Shown one piece after another: positions 37,808-49,453 of a stretch of 64,000 nt of DNA (the first letter of the stretch is position 1; each line of letters starts with the position of its first letter). A program made the position numbers and the translations under genes. Source of the stretch: Apostichopus japonicus (lineage: Eukaryota > Echinodermata > Holothuroidea > Aspidochirotida > Stichopodidae); the NCBI RefSeq assembly GCF_037975245.1, contig NC_092565.1:3836499-3900498 (forward strand). The letters run 5' to 3'. The notes beneath the pieces are model-generated. The model saw only the letters and a list, made by a program, of their open reading frames with translations. It was not told the DNA's origin and did not search any database.

Positions 37808-38280
37808 ATGTGTGTGTGTGTGTCTGTCTGTTTATATATATATATATATTTCTCTATGGTAATAATAACGAAATAGGCACATTTATATATGCTATGCTAT
37901 GCAGAATTATAATATAGAATTTTAAATACAAACCTCAATTTGTCTACGAGTCTGTTTTACGAGATAAACTATAAGTATTCATAAAGTTCTATCTTGTAAA
38001 CTAAAGGAAGAAAAAATAAATCATATTTACATTCTCACAACACTGTAACGATATATCGTTCCTATGTCTAACATTGGAAAAAAAAACCTAACCTTTATAT
38101 ATTACAGCAGAAGTACGGGTAGGGTTGGTGAGTTGACGCTTACAATTTAGCTCCTTATCGGCACGGATGTGAATTGGATGATCAGTTGTCATTTAAGATA
38201 CGGACCTTGTAGGTCCACGTGACCTATTGTAACATTGTAACATTAAAGGCATTAGCGGCTGCATATTTATATATAGGGCT
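36261..38280. other. Intergenic DNA with microsatellites between NSD and SLC10 genes
   Basis: No gene is supported. It contains an A-run at 36702-36720, a C-run at 37220, and a compound AC/AT/GT microsatellite at 37734-37860. Segment 37840-37912 resembles 55510-55590 (TTTCTCTxTGxTAATAACG, ATAGGCA), so the microsatellite sits in a dispersed repeat. Confidence 0.6.
37734..37860. repeat. Compound (CA)n-(TA)n-(TG)n microsatellite
   Basis: Runs of ACACAC, then TATATA, then TGTGTG and again TATATA are visible directly. Confidence 0.95.
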
Positions 38281-38410
38281 TTGATTTTTGTTGGACGGAA
38301 AACTTCCGAAATTTATGACCAATGTCCATTATTTAGACTCTTTTGAGCCGCTGCTTCATTTTGGGGAGATTTTGCGTTTCCATAATTATGAGGCTACTTC
38401 TCCATGCTCA

Positions 38411-39883
38411 TCAAGCAGAAGGCCCGTCAAATGTGGGGTTATCAATTCCGTTGTTATTTTTTGCCGTTGTATTTACGTCATCTATGACGTCAACGGTCGA
38501 TTTGACGTCATTATTCAGTTCAACGTCAACGTTAATATTCAGATCCTCTTCGTTCTTTCCCCGATGACGTTGAACTATGAAGTTAATGGCTCCTGCAATG
38601 GCACCAATCGCGGTTGTGAATATTACGGCGAGGTACGCCGTACGAACCGCCAAATCTCCCTCCGGTGCTGGATAAAATATTACTAATATCCCCGCTGCCA
38701 ATAGCGCATTCTGTATACCCGTCTCTAAGCCAATCGTGAGAGCAGATTTAGTTTTCACGCAGACGAGCTTGGCCACGATTGCGCCTAAAGCTGTACCTAT
38801 CAGAGGAAGGGCTATTGCTGCCACATAGATCTCCCAACTAGATCGGAAAACGTACAAACGAAACGGAAAGTCGAGTGCCAGAAGACCAATCAGAATGACA
38901 ACTGCTAGGCTCTTCAACCACTTTGTTGCAAATTCTTTGTATTTTGGAAACTTGTAACCTAAGAAAATCCCTACAAGAAACGGCCCGAGGATCAAGATGA
39001 GTTGTATGATCAGCTCAATGTATGGTACCTGAAGGCTGATGTCATCCCCAGCTACAGGTCTCGTGTAGAGAAACATGTTCAGAGGCATCATACCCAACGC
39101 TAGAATGTTAGTCGTAACAGTCATCGTTACGCTTAACGCATAGTCCAGACCGAGAATAACGCTTAGGGTGTTGCTGAGGTTACCACCCGGACAAGTGCCG
39201 ATCAAGATTAGTCCCAGAGACGTAGCGCTGTCCAGACCTAGCAGGATTGTTAAAGCCAGTGCCAGGGGAGGCATGATGGTGAATTGGGCTATGACTCCGA
39301 CAATAACACCCCATGGTTTCTTTATCCGTTCCAATACTTCATCTAGTTCTAATGTCGATCCTAATACACAGAACCAGAGGATCAATACAGCTATGACGCC
39401 ATATTGTATAATCGTCCCGATCAACGTCTCCACGAGTTTCACCTTGACTACTATGCTAGCAACAACGGTAGGGTTCTCGTCCGTTATCTCCACGATACCG
39501 TCTTGCTCAATCCTCTCCTCCGCCGCCACCATCTCTAAACCCTCAATACCGATACTGTGTGCGTTGATATCGAGTTGAAATGTGAACGGTAAATCGTTGC
39601 CCGGTTCCAGAATATATCCCACGCCATCTTGAACGGTCACCGTAAATACTGCTTCGCTGGAACTTCTAACGATAATCGCGATTGGCCTCTCACCGGTAAA
39701 CCGTTGGACGGTGGCATTTACTGAGGCAACATCGCCTTCGCTTAAAAGAAGGGATCCATTTATCACATCGAATGTTACTTCCAGCTGGTAATCACGATCG
39801 TCCGGTGTTAGCCGATTCTGAGCGGAAACGGAGGCCAGGAGAAAGGTGAAACACAAAATCGGGAGAAGGTAGTTGTTGGTCAT
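38411..39883 (-). CDS. SLC10-family sodium/bile acid cotransporter-like protein, intronless
   Basis: It encodes 490 residues from the ATG at 39883-39881, chosen because the protein then starts with a clear signal peptide (YLLPILCFTFLLASVSA, cleavage near 21). An ATG 13 codons upstream is less likely. An extracellular region (22-150) carries N-glycosylation sites at NGS 42 and NAT 56. Eight to ten membrane segments follow from residue 153. SLC10 signatures are intact: CPGGNLSN (231-238) and ETGIQNALLAAG (387-398), which in the family bind sodium. The acidic tail (438-490) is cytoplasmic. The long N-terminal ectodomain resembles the SLC10A3/A5 subgroup rather than NTCP or ASBT. It acts in a membrane; the substrate cannot be read from sequence. 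It may be retrocopy-derived because it lacks introns, but the frame is fully open. Confidence 0.9.
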   Translation of the reverse strand: MTNNYLLPILCFTFLLASVSAQNRLTPDDRDYQLEVTFDVINGSLLLSEGDVASVNATVQRFTGERPIAIIVRSSSEAVFTVTVQDGVGYILEPGNDLPFTFQLDINAHSIGIEGLEMVAAEERIEQDGIVEITDENPTVVASIVVKVKLVETLIGTIIQYGVIAVLILWFCVLGSTLELDEVLERIKKPWGVIVGVIAQFTIMPPLALALTILLGLDSATSLGLILIGTCPGGNLSNTLSVILGLDYALSVTMTVTTNILALGMMPLNMFLYTRPVAGDDISLQVPYIELIIQLILILGPFLVGIFLGYKFPKYKEFATKWLKSLAVVILIGLLALDFPFRLYVFRSSWEIYVAAIALPLIGTALGAIVAKLVCVKTKSALTIGLETGIQNALLAAGILVIFYPAPEGDLAVRTAYLAVIFTTAIGAIAGAINFIVQRHRGKNEEDLNINVDVELNNDVKSTVDVIDDVNTTAKNNNGIDNPTFDGPSA

Positions 39884-39931
39884 TTTCGATAGCCTTCGTT
39901 CTTGACTATGACAGACGAGCAAACAGTCTCA

Positions 39932-39953
39932 CACAGACAGACAGACAGACAGA
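39932..39953. repeat. (CAGA)n microsatellite in SLC10 5' leader
   Basis: Five CAGA units lie about 50 bases upstream of the SLC10-like start codon on the minus strand, so they are probably in the 5' UTR or promoter. Confidence 0.9.
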
Positions 39954-40189
39954 GCTACACGAAGAGAAAACGAGAGCAAAATTAATTTCATCATTTCGGG
40001 GGGAAAAAATATGAAAATGATATACGAAGTAGTAAGCCCGTCAGCCGAAAGATAAAACATAAATACGTGATGGACACTATATAGTTGCATAGCTGTTACA
40101 GAAGTGTCATAACGTAAGCCATAGACCCGTGTACTACACACATCTTTCCTTAGTGCAAAAATTAGGTTAAGTATGATCAAGGTATTTCT

Positions 40190-40490
40190 ATGAAAATATC
40201 ACAGAACGGAAATAATACATAAGTACTTTTCTACATGCGGTCAAACAACTTCGTTTTGGCCTTTTCCGATTGCTTTATAACTAGTTTAGCTTGTTGTAAA
40301 GGCCTGCAGTTATAATCAAATAACAAATTACCAAAGATCTATTAAATTTTCACAGAACGGAAATATATATATAAGTAGTTTTATGCATGCGTGTGGTCAA
40401 ACAACTTCGTTTTGTGTCTCTGTAATGACCTTTGCCTTTTCCGATAGCTTTATAACTAGTTTAGCTTGTTGTAAAGGCCGGTAGTTATTA
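40190..40490. repeat. Tandem duplication upstream of the SLC10-like gene
   Basis: Block 40200-40330 and block 40350-40490 share CACAGAACGGAAAT, GGTCAAACAACTTCGTTTTG, CCTTTTCCGAT and ATAACTAGTTTAGCTTG. They lie 300-600 bases upstream of the minus-strand start, so they could be a duplicated regulatory segment. Confidence 0.8.
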
Positions 40491-41227
40491 AGAGAAATAG
40501 GTAAGCTATTTGTGTGTGTGCGTTTCCCCCCCCCCCCCCAAAAAAATAGGAAGTAGACCACTGTAAGTAGTTTTAAATAAGGCAGCTTTTTTTACATTTG
40601 AAGTTATTTATCTTCTAAAATTATAATGATAAAGTCGACTCGCGTACGAATTATTGATAACGTTGCGCACACAAGAAAGTACGTTGAGTATAAAGGCTAA
40701 ATGCAACAATAGCACATTTAGGTATAATAATATTATACGAAACCATTTCCCCCTCCCGCATCCCCACCTCCCCCCCCCGCACCCCACCCCCTCCCCCATT
40801 TGCTTCTTTTTTTCAAACCTATCTTGGTTTTAACTATTTCATCGAAACATTACAGCTCAATAAAAATACAGAAAATATAGCAATATAGTAATAGTCTTTG
40901 GAAGCTCTACAATCTCATTTTATCTTTTTATCGAATATCATCTAATCTCCAGCTGATCTCTGAGCATTAGAGGATTAACAAAGATCACCTAATCGCAGAG
41001 ATATATTCTGAAGAAGAGGCCGGCGATGTTGGTCCATGCCGTTTAACATAATACACACTTGATTCGATAGTTCTCAATTTAATTATAAAACATCTGTGGT
41101 TACAAAAAATTGAATTATGTTTCTAATTTATAGAGTTTGTCTCAAATTTCAATCATTTCTATAGTATTTGATCGATAAAAGTAACTATAAGCCTTAGTGA
41201 AGTTCCGTGTTTTTCTTTTCTGTCGAA

Positions 41228-41229
41228 TA

Positions 41230-41319
<90 letters not shown>

Positions 41320-41330
41320 ATATATATAAA
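41228..41330. repeat. (TA)n microsatellite
   Basis: About 100 bases of TA dinucleotides, interrupted by TTTATA near 41304. Confidence 0.97.
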
Positions 41331-42160
41331 TAAATTCATTAGCAGAGAAAGACACCCTTTAGGGAGAGAAAAAATAAACTTACTCAGATTGGAGACTCAT
41401 TTAATGGAATCTTGCGTTTTTCTCTGCCGTCTGCTGAAGTTTGCTGAGAGAGAATTTTATTCTGGGTAGCCGGAGTAACTTGACAACGAGATGTGTTGCC
41501 TTTTACCAATGGGGAGGTCTTCGAGCTTAACAGTGCAAATCGAAACCCTTCGCTACCCCTATAAGATGGACCGATACAGTCACCATGCATATCCTCTCTC
41601 CGAGCGTCATACTTTTTTTTTCTCTACCTATTGTTCTTTTGTTTTTCTTTCCCTAACTGTGTTTGCTGCGTGACTTTTACGTTGTTTGTCTGTGAAGGAA
41701 AAGGTTAGGCTCGTTTTGTTTACTGAAACACAATGGATCTGCGAGACCTGAAACAGGTTTTAATTGCTTGACGAAATGTAATGTCATTTTAAAATATAAG
41801 AAAGAGAGTGATTAAATCCATACAGCCTGTGGTCGTGCTGCACGAAGTCAAACAGTTTTCTTAAGAGTTTCATTGAGCAAATAAAACCAAGTCTTATTTT
41901 GTCGTCCTTTTATTATTCTTTCTAAGTCCTTTTTTCAACAACAGTTTATTCGATTGTTTCTCATGTTCTTGTTGCGTAAGAATCTTTTTAGAAGTTTGTA
42001 GCTAGTTTTTTATGGGTAAATTTAAGCTAAAAAACCTTGGTAACAAAGTGGTGATTCAAGTGTTCTGTCTGTCGCACGCAATTACTTTATATTACTATTT
42101 GACTGTTAGTTGTGTGTGATAGCGAAACGAAGTTTACTGTCTTAAAAGTTGGTCAAAGTG

Positions 42161-42163
<3 letters not shown>

Positions 42164-42235
<72 letters not shown>

Positions 42236-42238
42236 TAT
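42164..42238. repeat. (AT)n microsatellite
   Basis: A nearly pure AT dinucleotide run with one CAT interruption near 42229. Confidence 0.97.
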
Positions 42239-43236
42239 ATGCATCGGGACTGTGACTGTGTGATCATCGTCGGGTGTGCATCACCATTCCCCTCGAAAGG
42301 GAACAGATATATACTACACATGATCTTAGCCATATATTTATATGTGTGTATGTGCGTGTGTGTGTAGTAAGAAACAAATGGTACAAGTAAACAACAATAG
42401 TATGACTTTTGCATGTGGAGGGAAATTGGATACAAACCAACCATAATTGACAATAAAATAGACATTTGTATGGCTTTTAAAGGGATATTAATGTGGCGGA
42501 AGTGGATTGTTTAACAAAATGTTTGATTGTCTTCATCGTAGGTCGAAACCAAATCCTCGTAACACTTCGTATGGTGAATAATACATGAATTTGTCACCTT
42601 TAATTTGAGGATATTTCGTGAAGGCATCTGGCAACAGCACAGTTATTGAGACAATCATTACAATTGAGATGAAGAAAAAAACAAGTTTGTACTCTTCTTA
42701 ATATTTATCAACAGAGGAAAAAAATGATATCGTTTTGAAGAGAATCTTCATATTACATTATCTTCATTCTAATTACATCATGGATACCCTCGCTGAGTAT
42801 TACGGTCCATGTCCTTTGTTAGTTTTCTCACTTTCTTACTTTGTTTCTCATTTGGATCTTTCTTGTATTTCTTATTACTGTTTGTTGTTTTATATAGTTT
42901 TGGTGGTGTTGTAAAGAGCTTTGCGCTATACAAGTTGGTTGTTAATTATTATGATTATGATCATTTTCATTACTGAATTTGCCTTCCCTGTTGTTTACCT
43001 TGAATTTGCTTTGTTAAGCTAATGATGGCGTCTTCGCGAGGTCCTGCTTGCAGGAGGATCTAAAATACATAAATGTCAGAGCGCTATGCGTGGTTGGCAT
43101 AAAAAAAATCGGACAGATATACACCAGTTCCTGACGCAAAAGCATGCTGCCAGGTTGATGCATGTCTTCGTAACATCTAAATTAATCTATTTTGTTTGGT
43201 TGGCCCGAAAAAGTTGAGGAGGGTTCAGCTAATGTA

Positions 43237-43400
43237 AAACATCGCAGCCCGACTTATCCAGCCCGTGTTCACGTCGTGCCGCGTGAGCATTATCAGACCG
43301 ATCATCCAGTGTCATGATTGGCTGCCGATAAAGCAAAGAACAAGATCCTTCTGATCTGATCACCATCAAGGCACTGAACGGCATATGGCACCTTATAGGC
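43237..43400 (+). pseudogene. CR1-type LINE reverse transcriptase C-terminal remnant
   Basis: One frame reads NIAARLIQPVF..., IIRPIIQCHDWLPIKQR. KILLI and then TIKALNGI follow in two other frames. Together these match the very conserved motif order AARL, HWLPIKQR, KILLLTFKALNG at the end of CR1/jockey-clade reverse transcriptases. Two frameshifts show it is dead. The ends of the copy are not clear. Confidence 0.65.
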
Positions 43401-45034
43401 CGTGTGACACAGTGGGATATATGGCCTAGAAATCAAATTCCGTGCTATTACCTTGGGGGCAACTCAAAATTGCATATTAGATTTGTTAGCTGTGTAGCAG
43501 CCAGCCCCATAGAGCAGCCCTCGCTAGTCTGAAGATCGTCGTCTGGCTGTCGGTAATTAGCATGATCAATTCTTCTACAAAATTCTACGACAAGCGATTC
43601 TACAAAACCTCCGATGTTAACATTTTGGATATAGCTTGTCGGTGTTGAATATGGTGTTGATTTGACACCAAAGAGAATACAATCTGACCTTCAACCTCGT
43701 ACAGGTAGAAGTTTCAGCCAATCCGTTTTCAAGTTTCTCTCCTTACCGCGTAAACACAAATATGTCATAGAAACCGGGACTCCTAATTGGTCCATAGCAG
43801 TGGCAGTAATTATCATATCGATATCGTCGGCGAAGCTGAAACAGCCAAAGTCGGGCAAAGCAGACGACAATGTGCAAACGAAGGGGGCAAAATGCTAACA
43901 ATTCGTTAATTTCGAAATCAAACAAGGAAGGTTGTCGTATTCAAGGAATTCAGAGATTTGATCGAAACCGGTATACATTCTTTTGGATATAATCTGTGTA
44001 TAGCCTATATGTTTAACATTCTCTTGGAAAGGATAGGCAATCTACGGAGGCGAGGGAAGAATACATTACAAGTTTACAACATTACTTCAGGCAGATACCT
44101 AACACTACATACATAAGTCTACTGCGTAACTTAGGCCTAGGCTAATTGTTACCGAAGCCCCTATAGCCAAGGCCCAAAGCCTAGGCCTAGTAATTACTAG
44201 ATCATGTGTAACGTATATCATTGCGTATGCCTATAGAGGTGGAAGTTTACTACTTGCCATTGAACAGAGCTGTGTATCACTATTATGTATCACTTATAAA
44301 TTATAATTAGATTATTCCTTTCCATTTTACTAATAAAATGTGAAACGATACTGGGATACCATAGGCCTATACTCCATAGTCTCGAATATAATACATGTAG
44401 CCTAGCCCTGTTCAAAGGTTAGTTGGCCATGCCTTTTGTCACAGAGAAAATCCCAGAGGTCCCTCAAAAGTGACATTTGTCGGATGATTTCGCCTCGTTT
44501 GGTGGATAAAACCTCAGATCGGCCGTCCTTGATCCCCAGCATTTCATTTGGGAATGCTGTTCAGTTTTCATACCACATTGTGAGTTGTGTGTAAGCATAG
44601 TTTATACAGTGGCAGTCACGATCATATGGTCAAGATAACAAGGGTTGAAAGTTGAATTTTGACTGCAGTTCATCAGCGTTGTATTGTTTTCAATAGTTTA
44701 GGCGATTCCCACAGGTAAAAACATAGAAGATTGAAAGTAATGTCTCATGTAGTGAGGGTATATATGCAAGTACAGCAAACAGATAAGGCTTAAATGCACT
44801 GCCAGCAGCAGTTTTTATGTCTGATTCTTATGACTAGTTCTGTGAAGTTTTGAAATCAACGTGTTACATTAATTGCCATTTTTTTTTTGTGTGGTTGTAA
44901 GATTGATTGTTGGTTAAACGGTTGAAAAATTTGACCGGTTATAAATGCACATTCCTATTCATTACAAGAAATGTGTTCACCTATCTCTAGCTATATAAAG
45001 CTATGTGCTTAACAGCATATTTTCTTTCCTTTAG

Positions 45035-45198
45035 TATCTCCAGCAGCTGCAAGGGTTAAAATAGACAGCAATTCAGATACTGATGTACTTTCTGAGGAGG
45101 AGGATTCTCAAGATCATGTTAAACTACCCTCCACCAGTTCTGCACCTCCCATGAAAAGGTTAAGGGAAACAGAAGCAACAACAGATGAGGCCACTGAG
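45035..45198 (+). CDS. Orphan exon-like segment, acidic/serine-rich
   Basis: A pyrimidine-rich acceptor (TTTTCTTTCCTTTAG) precedes and GTATTA follows. The open frame reads SPAAARVKIDSNSDTDVLSE EEDSQ, then PSTSSAPPMKRLREETEATT. No domain is recognised. It could be an upstream exon of the broken integrase gene at 49454 or part of an unseen gene. Splice signals and codon-like composition are the only support. Confidence 0.35.
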
Positions 45199-45924
45199 GT
45201 ATTAATCACTCATTTAAACATTTCTTGTAATGTTGAGGAGAGCTTAATACCATTCATTGGAAACCTGCAACTTAATATATTCGTTTTCGGTGGTGATTTT
45301 ATCCACACACATAAAAAAATACATGAATAAAATAAAGGGAAATTTGGGAGAAAGCAAACAAGTGTGGTTTCTATTTCAGTTGATGGGTTCTGGGTTTTTT
45401 GTCATATATTTGTAAAGAAGTCTTACATTATTAATTAAAAATACACAACACTTGGTAAAACTATTTACTTCTTCATGAAATGTTTGGTTGGAAACTAAGG
45501 TAAAAAAGATGGATCAGTGATAGTGAATGAGATTCATATTTGAACAGGAAAGAAGTATTTTGACACATTACAATACGAAAACGGTGAATCATGACTTCAA
45601 CTCATTCTTGAAATAAATTTCCTGCTACTGTGGTTCAGAGTGCTAATGTTAAGTGAAATCCACAGACCAGGAAAAGCCAAGTACAGCTTTTGTTTGCAAA
45701 CAATAGCAGCGCTTCTCTGTTGGGAACTGGGTGCTCATTGCTCATGGGGAGGGTCTGTGGATGTGTGCACTCAAGCGTGAGCGATATGCAGGCTGCATAA
45801 TGAGCAGAAGTGCTGCCGGCTGGCTGGGGATGATCGGCGGTTAAATTTGCAAGCTTTCCCTTACTACCTCAGTTTATTAGGTTATGCATAAAAAATCTTA
45901 ATCTAACTCCACATGTAAATTTTT

Positions 45925-45986
45925 GGTTCCTTGCTAAAAGCAAAGGAACCTATGTATTCAGGTTGGCGTGTGTGTGTGTGTATGTA

Positions 45987-46018
<32 letters not shown>

Positions 46019-48475
46019 ACGCTTAAGCTTGTATGCACGATAACTCAACAAGGGATTGACTGATCATGATCAAACTTGGTGGGTGGGTGGCCCATAGTGA
46101 GTAGATGAACCCTATTGTTTTTGGTGCCCACAAAGGTCACCAAAGGTCAGTTATGGTCCAAAAACCCAAAATACTAAAACTGCAATAACTCCCAGTGCCA
46201 ATGTGCGACAAGGTTGATATTTTGGGACAAGTTGTGAACTGGTTAGGGAAACATTTTGAAACTTAACGGTCATGTGATGTGAGGTCACCAAAGGTCAATT
46301 AATGTTAAAAAACTAGTTTTTTTGCGATAACTTGAGAACGAATTGTCCGTTAGGGTTGGGAGTTGCTTCAGTGTAATCCAATTGTCGACCCACATCTGGG
46401 TGACCCTTGACCTCAATTTGACCTCTGGTGACCTTTTCATGTTTTGGGGATTTTTACAGTTTCGATGCTATTTTCAGATGTCAAAGGTACCTTCCGATCA
46501 TAAATATCGATAGGTTGACCCCCGTGTGACCTTTGTGTGCGAACTTATAAGGGGTCAAAGTTTTCGGTCGGAGTTAGGATGGCTGTAAAGACTTATCGTG
46601 TTGATTTTTGGAATCAGCAGATCAAACTACATTTGAAACCAAGGTCAAAAGGTCAAAGGTCACATTAGAAAAAATGTGCTTAGTTTGGGAGAAAACGGGC
46701 GAAAAAGAAAATGTTTGGTTTTGATGCTAGATTTGGATATCAAAGGTACCTTCCGATCAAAAATGTCAATGGGTTGACACCCGGGTGACCTTTGTGTGTA
46801 AAGTTATACAAGGTCAAAGTTAATTTTCAGACATTTAATGCAATAACTCCCAGGGCCAAGGTGTAACAAGGTTGATATTTTGGGACAAGTTGCAAATGGT
46901 ATAGAGGAATATTTTCAAACTTAACGGTCATGTGATCCGAGGTCATCAAAGGTCAATTAATGTTAAAAAACTAGTATTTTGGGTGAGAAAATGGGCAAAG
47001 AAAAAAATGTTTGAATTTTTACAGTTTTGATGCTATATTCACATCTCACCAATCAAAAATGTCAATAGGTGTACCCCAGGTGACCTTTGTGTGTGAAGTT
47101 ATATGAGGTCAAAGTAAATTTTCAGACATTTAGTGCAATAATTTCCAGTTCCAAGGTGTGACACAGTTGATATTTTGGGACAAGTTGCAAATGGTATAGG
47201 GGAATATTTTCAAACTTAACGGTCATGTGATCCGAGGTCACCAAAGGTCAATTAATGATAAAAAACTAGTATTTTTGCGATAACTTGAGAATGAATTGTC
47301 CGTTAGGGTTGGGAGTTGCTTCAATGTAATCCAATTGTCGACCCGCATCTGGGTGACCCTTGACCTCAATTTGACCTCTGGTGACCTTTTCATGTTTTGG
47401 GGATTTTTACAGTTTCGATGCTATTTTCAGATGTCAAAGATACCTTCTGATCATAAATGTCAATGGGTTGACCCCCGTGTGACCTTCGTGTGCGGAGTTA
47501 TACGAGGTCAAAGTTAATTTTCAGACATTTAATGCAATAACTCTCAGTTCCAAGGTGTGACACGGTTGATATTTTGGGACAAGTTGCAAATGGTATAGGG
47601 GAATATTTTCAAACTTAACGGTCATGTGATCCGAGGTCACCAAAGGTCAATTAATGATAAAAACTAGTATTTTGTGATAACTTGAGAACGAACTGTCCGT
47701 TAAGGTTGGGAGTTGCTTCAATGTAATCCAGTTGTCGACCCGCATCTGGGTGACCCTTGACCTCAATTTGACCTCTGGTGACCTTTTCGTGTTTTGGGGA
47801 TTTTTACAGTTTCGATGCTATTTTCAGATGTCAAAGGTGCCTTCTGATCATAAATGTCAATAGGTTGACCCCCGTGTGACCTTCGTGTGCGAAGTTATAC
47901 GAGGTCAAAGTTAAAAAATATTAATGAGGTCACAGGTCAAACGTGAAAAACTCCCAAGTTGCAATAACTTGGCTACTATTTATTGGAATTTCGTCAAACT
48001 TGGTATGATATTGGTAGATAGTCTCCACACACTGATGTGTGTTGCAATTGATATCATGCATGTTTATAGGGGGGGGGGGGCCTAGCATTATTTCGTTATG
48101 AAAAGTTTGTATGCACAATAACTCAACAAGGGAATGACCAATCATTACCATACTTGGTGAGTGGGTGGCCCATAGTAAGTAGATTAACCCTGTTGATTTT
48201 GGTGCTCATTTCATGAATATTAATGAGGTCATGGGGTCAAACGTGAAATACTCCAAATTGCAATTACTTGGCTACTATTACTAGTCGGAATTTCGTCAAA
48301 CTTGGTATGATGATAATGGTAGATAGTCTTCACACACTGATGTGTGTTGCAATTGATATCAGGGCTTAGCATTACTTTGGCAACAAAAGTTTGTGAGCAT
48401 AAATTACTGTTGTTGTATTAGGGCTTTGTTAGAAATTTCCCTATGAATGGAACTAATGAACAGCAGCAAGGAACC
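45925..48475. mobile_element. 2.55-kb repeat element with AGGTCA half-site arrays
   Basis: Short inverted ends GGTTCCTTGC (45925) and GCAAGGAACC (to 48475) enclose a GT microsatellite (45967-46018) and internal repeats of period about 400-650. The repeat block ACTTAACGGTCATGTGAT, GAGGTCACCAAAGGTCAATT occurs near 46262, 46919, 47215 and 47614. No open frame of interest and no target duplication was found. The class is unknown. Confidence 0.7.
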
Positions 48476-49453
48476 ATGAAATGTTTTCATTCTGGTTAGT
48501 TTTGCAGCTTGTGGTTGATAAATTCCAAACAACAAAAAAGATCATTGAACTGAACACTTAGTGCCATGTCTCTTTAATTACTACCTATTCATTTAAATTT
48601 CTTAAGCTTGGACACAGAGACCGCTACCATACTGCTGGTGCTATGTCTGTTAACACCTGCAAACCATGGACGTACAAGCTGGAGTGTCAAACTTGCCAGT
48701 AATTAAAGGGTGTGAAGACTCGCGCAAAAAGAAACGTCTAATGCCGGTAATCTGACCTAGTTTTGAATGAGGTGTAACAGAAGTGTTAGACACCACCATC
48801 GATCCCAGAAAATACGCACACAGCTTGCTACCTTCGGTAATTAGACACTTGTCTACAGTCAGTACATACAGCTGCGGTCAATACCCACAGCACAGTGTGC
48901 AAACGATACAGCGATGGACATCTCAGGTCCAGCTAAAGAGAGCGGTTTGGGGCGCGTCTTCAATGCCTTTCAAGCAGTGGACTTTCTCATTCAGTTTGAA
49001 AAGGTTTGATAATTTGTGTTAATTTATTATGCAGGGAGGATTTAGGTGAACATCGCACTGCTAGCAGCTCCTCAAAGATCAGCAGTATTGGCCCCAAGTA
49101 TAGCATTGCTGTAATTGTAAAAGTTTGATATGATTATGTAATCTATAACCTGCTACAGTTGCACACTGACCTATATGCCTGTGTAGCAGTACAAACTGTC
49201 GGAAATATTCCATATTCAGTATATCCTGTCCCAGTCCCACTGGGACAGTTTATACTGAATTTACCAGTACATTTAGTCTCCCGGACTTTTGTACAAGGCC
49301 AGTTGGTACAGACTGTCTCCCAGGACAGTTTATGCTATGATGAAACGAGGGGGGACATTATTTGTTGGTCGCATATTTTGTTGTAAAGTGTGTCCCCCTG
49401 AACACTATGTCCGCATTAGCATGTACGTTCGAGTAGCAAAAATTTAATTAGTA
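48476..49453. other. Gap between repeat element and integrase-like remnant
   Basis: No gene is supported. A strong hairpin lies at 49214-49260. The frame at 48783-49022 has no recognisable similarity. Confidence 0.5.
49214..49260. other. Near-perfect 47-nt hairpin
   Basis: Arms ATTCAGTATA-tc-CTGTCCCAGT and ACTGGGACAG-tt-TATACTGAAT pair with a CCC loop: 20 paired bases and one 2x2 mismatch. A weaker related motif (CTGTCTCCCAGGACAGTTTA) follows at 49314. Confidence 0.9.

Larger units (their letters stand above)
40491..43236. other. Intergenic DNA, AT microsatellites
   Basis: No gene is seen. It contains a C-run at 40527-40539, a C-rich stretch at 40750-40798, and long TA runs at 41228-41330 and 42164-42238. 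The polypeptides of alternating Y/I read from these runs are artefacts. Confidence 0.6.

Noticed and set aside
41142-41469. Frames of alternating tyrosine and isoleucine
   Set aside because: Translation of a TA microsatellite. The same applies to 42149-42465, 37646-37876 and 55374-55577.
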